Source: an uncultured Ruminococcus sp. (GTDB lineage Bacteria > Bacillota > Clostridia > Oscillospirales > Ruminococcaceae). Taken from it: 23,929 bases of DNA. The notes below the pieces were generated by a model. That model did not search any database. It was not told the DNA's origin and saw only the letters and a list, made by a program, of their open reading frames with translations. The DNA is taken from assembly GCA_900539095.1 (NCBI GenBank), contig UQAR01000029.1:1-23929 (forward strand). The letters are read 5' to 3'. A program made the translations under genes and the position numbers. This document shows, piece by piece, positions 20,962-23,929 of this stretch; position 1 is the first letter of the stretch; each line of letters opens with the position of its first letter.

Positions 20962-21893
20962 TCCGCCCCTCCCAGTGGCTCAAGCTCGTTCAGGTCATAT
21001 GGAGTCTTTTGGTAAATACAGTAATTGAGCCAGTTAGAATAAAGCAGGTTAGCCGAACAACTCCAGTTGAAGATCGGCTTTTTGCTAGGGTCATCGTCAG
21101 GAAAATAGTTGTACGGAATCTGTATCGGCAGCCCCTTTTCCTTATCCCTGAAATACTCCTTAGCCAGCGTTTCACGGTCATACTCCCAGTGACCAAAGAG
21201 GAAAAACTGCCTCTCGGTCTTGTCGGAAACAAGGTGCACGCCTGCCTCGTTGGATTCAGCCACAACTATCAGATCGCTGCACTTCTCGATATCAGCACGG
21301 CGTATCTCAGTGTGACGTGAGTGCGGACAATGGAAAACATCACCAAAGCCCTTGAGGATAATGCTATCAGGGTAGTCGATGTGGTGCTTGAAATTGCCGA
21401 ACATTTTCTCTTTAAGAGGGTATTTCGGCACACCATAGTGATAATAAAGACCAGCCTGAGCACCCCAACAAATGTGGATAGTAGAGAAAACATTAGTCTT
21501 TGACCACTCAAAAACTCTGCAAAGTTCGTTCCAGTAGTCAACGTCCTCGTATTCCATTTGCTCGACAGGAGCACCGGTGATGATAAGCCCGTCATAGCGA
21601 TTGTCGCATACCTCGTCAAAGCTTTTGTAGAAAGCGAGCATATGCTCAGGGGAGGTATTTTTAGACATATGGCTGCTCATTTGGATAAGGTCGATGTCAA
21701 CGTGGAGAGGGGTGTTGCTAAGGAGCCTGAGTAGCTGAGTTTCGGTAGCTATCTTGTCAGGCATGAGGTTGACTATAGCGATCTTGAGTGCACGGATATC
21801 CTGATGAGCGGCTCTGTCGTCAGGAATAACGAATATATTTTCATTTTCCAGCGTGTGGAACGCAGGAAGGTCATTAGGAATTTTGATTGGCAA
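20958..21893 (-). CDS. metA: Homoserine O-acetyltransferase, MetA type
   Basis: MetA activates homoserine for methionine synthesis. From TTG 21893 the protein has 311 residues and its residues align with E. coli MetA numbering: nucleophile Cys142 in HICWGAQAG, His235 and Glu237 in GHWEYD. Residue 111 is Glu (TGAPVEQ); in this family Glu111 has been linked to acetyl-CoA use and Gly111 to succinyl-CoA, so an acetyltransferase is predicted despite the frequent 'succinyltransferase' label. The TTG is preferred over the in-frame GTG at 21905 because the Shine-Dalgarno AAAGGTGG (plus-strand 21902-21909) overlaps that GTG and lies 8 nt before the TTG, and because proteins of this family begin MPI(R/K). 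No SAM riboswitch fits in the short leader. Confidence 0.96.
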   Translation of the reverse strand: MPIKIPNDLPAFHTLENENIFVIPDDRAAHQDIRALKIAIVNLMPDKIATETQLLRLLSNTPLHVDIDLIQMSSHMSKNTSPEHMLAFYKSFDEVCDNRYDGLIITGAPVEQMEYEDVDYWNELCRVFEWSKTNVFSTIHICWGAQAGLYYHYGVPKYPLKEKMFGNFKHHIDYPDSIILKGFGDVFHCPHSRHTEIRRADIEKCSDLIVVAESNEAGVHLVSDKTERQFFLFGHWEYDRETLAKEYFRDKEKGLPIQIPYNYFPDDDPSKKPIFNWSCSANLLYSNWLNYCIYQKTPYDLNELEPLGGAE

Positions 21894-21929
21894 AGAATAT
21901 CCCACCTTTAAATCATACTCTAAAAGCTT

Positions 21930-21958
21930 ATTATAACACGAAACATGACAAAAATCAA
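21930..21958 (-). promoter_or_regulatory. Promoter for metA-DUF1275
   Basis: On the minus strand, TTGATT (21958-21953), 17-nt spacer, TATAAT (21935-21930), with extended -10 TGT. The leader is only about 30 nt. Confidence 0.83.
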
Positions 21959-22090
21959 CCGAGAAAAAGATTTATTCATACTTTATTGAGAAAAGAGCGG
22001 ATATGAATGAAATTGGCATAGCTGACCAGAGTTGTGCACAAGCACTGAGCGTAGCGATTTTGCGGCAGCAGAAACTATCCCGAATAATCT

Positions 22091-22168
22091 GTAGGGGCGA
22101 ACAGCGTTCGCCCATCGAAGGAACAAACCACGGCAACAACAAGGTTCGTCAGCGAAAAAATTTCTCCC
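22091..22168 (+). repeat. Repeat module with core palindrome, copy 2
   Basis: Core GTAGGGGCGAACA-GC-GTTCGCCC, then ATCGAAG and the exact 20-nt match to 10826-10845, ending in an A-run and TTTCTCCC. Same orientation as copy 1 at 10787-10864. Confidence 0.85.
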
Positions 22169-22177
22169 ACCGCACCA

Positions 22178-22229
22178 GTAGGGGAGCGACGCAATTTCTG
22201 TTTCACAGAAATGGACGTCCCGCTCGGAG
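22178..22229. repeat. 52-bp hairpin module, copy B
   Basis: It matches 5507-5558 at 50 of 52 positions. The two changes (C to A in one arm, G to A in the other) weaken pairing near the base of the inner stem. Confidence 0.85.
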
Positions 22230-22462
22230 AGATAACACCGTGACTGTCATATCTTTGATGCTGGAATTTTTTTGCCGACGAATGGTGGGACAGTGCCATG
22301 ACTGCCATATCCCAATGCCGAATTATTCGGGGTACATTATTGTGATATCCTCTGATAATTCAATGGGCTAGAAATATCGGGCTGTCGAGGACGCCAGCCC
22401 CTACAGGTGCGGTGGGATAATTTTTGTTTTTATATCAAAATGTTGTAACCGTGGAGGTATTT

Positions 22463-22529
22463 CTTCGACAGGCGAACGCTGTTCGCCCCTACTGTACATT
22501 GTGCAGATACCTTCACTCCTCACTCAAAA
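22463..22529 (-). repeat. Core repeat module, inverted copy before glyA
   Basis: Read on the minus strand it has GAGTGAGGAGTG, TATCTGCACAATGTA, then core GTAGGGGCGAACAGCGTTCG and GTCGAAG. The TCTGCACAATGTA-core-GTCGAAG order matches 10771-10816 on the plus strand. It ends 10 nt before the glyA -35 box. Confidence 0.82.
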
Positions 22530-22538
22530 AATTTTCCG

Positions 22539-22567
22539 TTGACAATGTCGGGAATATACGCTATAAT
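22539..22567 (+). promoter_or_regulatory. Perfect consensus promoter for glyA
   Basis: TTGACA (22539-22544), exactly 17 nt, TATAAT (22562-22567): a full sigma-A consensus, the strongest in the window. A small hairpin ACGG-TTTGT-CCGT (22576-22588) lies in the leader. Confidence 0.93.
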
Positions 22568-22616
22568 AATAAGGAACGGTTTGTCCGTAAAAATTTTGAC
22601 GATTGGAGTAATCTTT

Positions 22617-23864
22617 ATGAAAATAATGGATACTATCGGCTTTGTAGAGAACGTCGATAAAGAAGTCGGAGAGGCAATGAAAGCCGAGCTGGCTAGACAG
22701 AGAAGAAACCTTGAGCTTATCGCAAGCGAAAATATCGTTTCACCAGCCGTTATGGCTGCAATGGGCTCTGTTCTTACTAATAAGTACGCCGAGGGATATT
22801 CAGGCAAGAGATATTACGGCGGCTGCCAGTGCGTTGACGTTGTGGAGGATATCGCTGTTGAAAGAGCCTGCAAGCTCTTCGGTGCTAAGTATGCTAACGT
22901 CCAGCCACATTCAGGTGCACAGGCTAATACTGCCGTGTATTTCGCTCTCCTTAAACCAGGCGATACTGTTATGGGCATGAGCCTTGACGCTGGCGGACAC
23001 CTTACTCACGGTTCACCTGTAAACCTCTCAGGTAAGTATTTCAACTTCGTTCCTTACGGCGTAAATGACGAGGGATATATCGACTATGAGGCTCTCTATA
23101 AGCAGGCTAATAAGTGCAGACCTAGACTTATCGTTGCCGGTGCAAGTGCTTATCCAAGAGCTATCGATTTCGCAAAGCTTTCTGAGATAGCAAAGGCTGT
23201 CGGTGCATACCTTATGGTAGATATGGCTCATATCGCAGGACTTGTTGCAGCAGGCTGCCACCAGTCACCGGTACCATATGCTGACGTTGTTACAACTACA
23301 ACACATAAGACCCTGAGAGGTCCAAGAGGCGGTCTTATCCTCACAAATAACGAGTACATAGCAAAGAAGATAAATTCAGCTATCTTCCCGGGCACACAGG
23401 GCGGCCCTCTCATGCACGTTATCGCAGCAAAGGCAGTATGTTTCGGCGAGGCACTCAAGCCGGAGTTCAAAGCATACGGCGAGCAGATAGTAAAGAACGC
23501 ACAGGCACTTGCCAAGGGACTTCTTGACAGAGGATTCAACCTTGTATCAGGCGGTACAGACAATCACCTTATGCTTGTTGACCTCAGACCTTTCCACATC
23601 ACAGGCAAGGAATTTGAGAAAAAGCTTGACGAGGTATACATCACAGTAAACAAGAACGCTATCCCTAACGACCCTGAAAAGCCATTTGTAACAAGCGGCG
23701 TAAGAGTTGGAACAGCAGCAGTTACCACAAGGGGACTTGTTGAAGAGGACATGGACGTTATCGCAGAGTGTATGTATCTCACAGCCACAGACTTTGACAA
23801 CAAGGCTGACGAGATAAGAGCAAAGGTAAACGCTATTTGCAAGAAGTATCCACTTTACGAATAA
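22617..23864 (+). CDS. glyA: Serine hydroxymethyltransferase
   Basis: A PLP enzyme interconverting serine and glycine with tetrahydrofolate, the main source of one-carbon units. The 415-residue protein shows LELIASENIVSPAV, YAEGYSGKRYYGGC, and the PLP lysine Lys231 in TTTTHKTLRGPRGG. The start is ATG 22617, 9 nt after GGAG (22604-22607) and 50 nt past the -10 box; the longer open frame from 22539 would begin inside the promoter and is rejected. ATG 22626 is a possible alternative start. The gene is complete, ending 15 nt before the adapter; any terminator is cut off. Confidence 0.98.
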   Translation: MKIMDTIGFVENVDKEVGEAMKAELARQRRNLELIASENIVSPAVMAAMGSVLTNKYAEGYSGKRYYGGCQCVDVVEDIAVERACKLFGAKYANVQPHSGAQANTAVYFALLKPGDTVMGMSLDAGGHLTHGSPVNLSGKYFNFVPYGVNDEGYIDYEALYKQANKCRPRLIVAGASAYPRAIDFAKLSEIAKAVGAYLMVDMAHIAGLVAAGCHQSPVPYADVVTTTTHKTLRGPRGGLILTNNEYIAKKINSAIFPGTQGGPLMHVIAAKAVCFGEALKPEFKAYGEQIVKNAQALAKGLLDRGFNLVSGGTDNHLMLVDLRPFHITGKEFEKKLDEVYITVNKNAIPNDPEKPFVTSGVRVGTAAVTTRGLVEEDMDVIAECMYLTATDFDNKADEIRAKVNAICKKYPLYE

Positions 23865-23879
23865 CAGTACGATTTTTTG

Positions 23880-23929
23880 CTGTCTCTTATACACATCTCC
23901 GAGCCCACGAGACTAAGGCGAATCTCGTA
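23880..23929 (-). other. Illumina Nextera i7-side adapter (not genomic)
   Basis: CTGTCTCTTATACACATCT (23880-23898) is the Tn5 mosaic end, followed by CCGAGCCCACGAGAC, index TAAGGCGA (23914-23921, reverse complement of the index I know as N701) and ATCTCGTA from the P7 side. The minus-strand open frame starting MYKRQ here is an artefact. Confidence 0.99.

Larger units (their letters stand above)
22079..22334. repeat. MITE-like repeat unit, copy B, with inverted ends
   Basis: It starts CCCGAATAATCTG (22079-22091) and ends GAATTATTCGGGG (22320-22332) with following TACATTAT, as in copy A. Inside are a full core palindrome (22091-22113), the CACGGCAACAACAAGGTTCG module (22129-22148) and the 52-bp hairpin (22178-22229). 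It is about 100 bp longer than copy A because the interior differs. Confidence 0.72.
21959..22538. other. Large repeat mosaic between divergent metA and glyA
   Basis: About 580 bp without a credible gene. It holds the head module (from about 22006, with exact 22-nt block 22047-22068), MITE-like copy B (22079-22334), a divergent fragment ACGCCAGCCCCTAC near 22391-22404, and an inverted core module (22463-22529) ending in CACTCCTCACTC next to the glyA promoter. The open frame 22003-22371 consists of repeat sequence. Confidence 0.82.

Noticed and set aside
22003..22371. Open frames 22003-22371, 9391-9747, 10488-11000 and 10783-11094 as small genes with shared CRGEQCSP-like peptides
   Set aside because: The shared peptides are translations of the palindromic repeat; the frames lack ribosome sites and consist of repeat modules.
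23547..23894. Minus-strand open frame starting MYKRQ at the right end
   Set aside because: It starts in adapter sequence and runs antisense through glyA.

Overview
The window looks like one whole assembled contig from a low-to-mid GC Gram-positive bacterium of the class Clostridia, most like a Ruminococcus-type gut Firmicute. The evidence is gene content and order (rplS-lepB-rbgA-rnhB-yraN; tig-clpP-clpX; the paired radical SAM/DUF2344 genes), strong Shine-Dalgarno sites, use of GTG and TTG starts, and A+T-rich promoters with 17-nt spacers. The genus is an inference. Both ends are Illumina Nextera adapter sequence with index barcodes (1-46 and 23880-23929), so genomic DNA is only 47-23879.

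Left part (47-5216): the 3' two-thirds of uvrB, a translationally coupled GIY-YIG nuclease gene, and a complete uvrA. This is a nucleotide excision repair block, probably one transcript. A terminator and a repeat-rich gap follow. Next come a small site-2 protease gene (5645-6211) and a two-gene operon for a TIGR03960-type radical SAM protein and its DUF2344 partner (6379-8920). rplS (ribosomal protein L19) follows, with its own promoter, a folded leader and a terminator.

Middle (9459-15876): an orphan phage-like gene with a long Lys/Asp tract (DUF6291-like) lies between two direct copies of a 67-bp repeat. It is followed by an apparent operon of two tandem signal peptidase I genes, rbgA, rnhB and yraN, and then thrC.

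Right part (15962-23864): a small DUF1540 gene on the minus strand, a metallophosphoesterase, tig, clpP and clpX (protein folding and proteolysis), a bidirectional terminator, the minus-strand operon metA-DUF1275, and glyA behind a perfect consensus promoter. thrC, metA and glyA together touch homoserine, threonine, methionine, glycine and one-carbon metabolism.

The genes are mostly housekeeping. The unusual part is the intergenic DNA: at least ten copies of a palindromic core (GTAGGGGCGAACA...TGTTCGCCC and variants) sit between genes, assembled with other shared modules into larger mosaics at 5.2-5.6, 9.5-9.7, 10.8-11.0 and 22.0-22.5 kb. Two of these mosaics have inverted ends like MITEs. 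I saw no tRNA, rRNA, CRISPR array, transposase or integrase gene.
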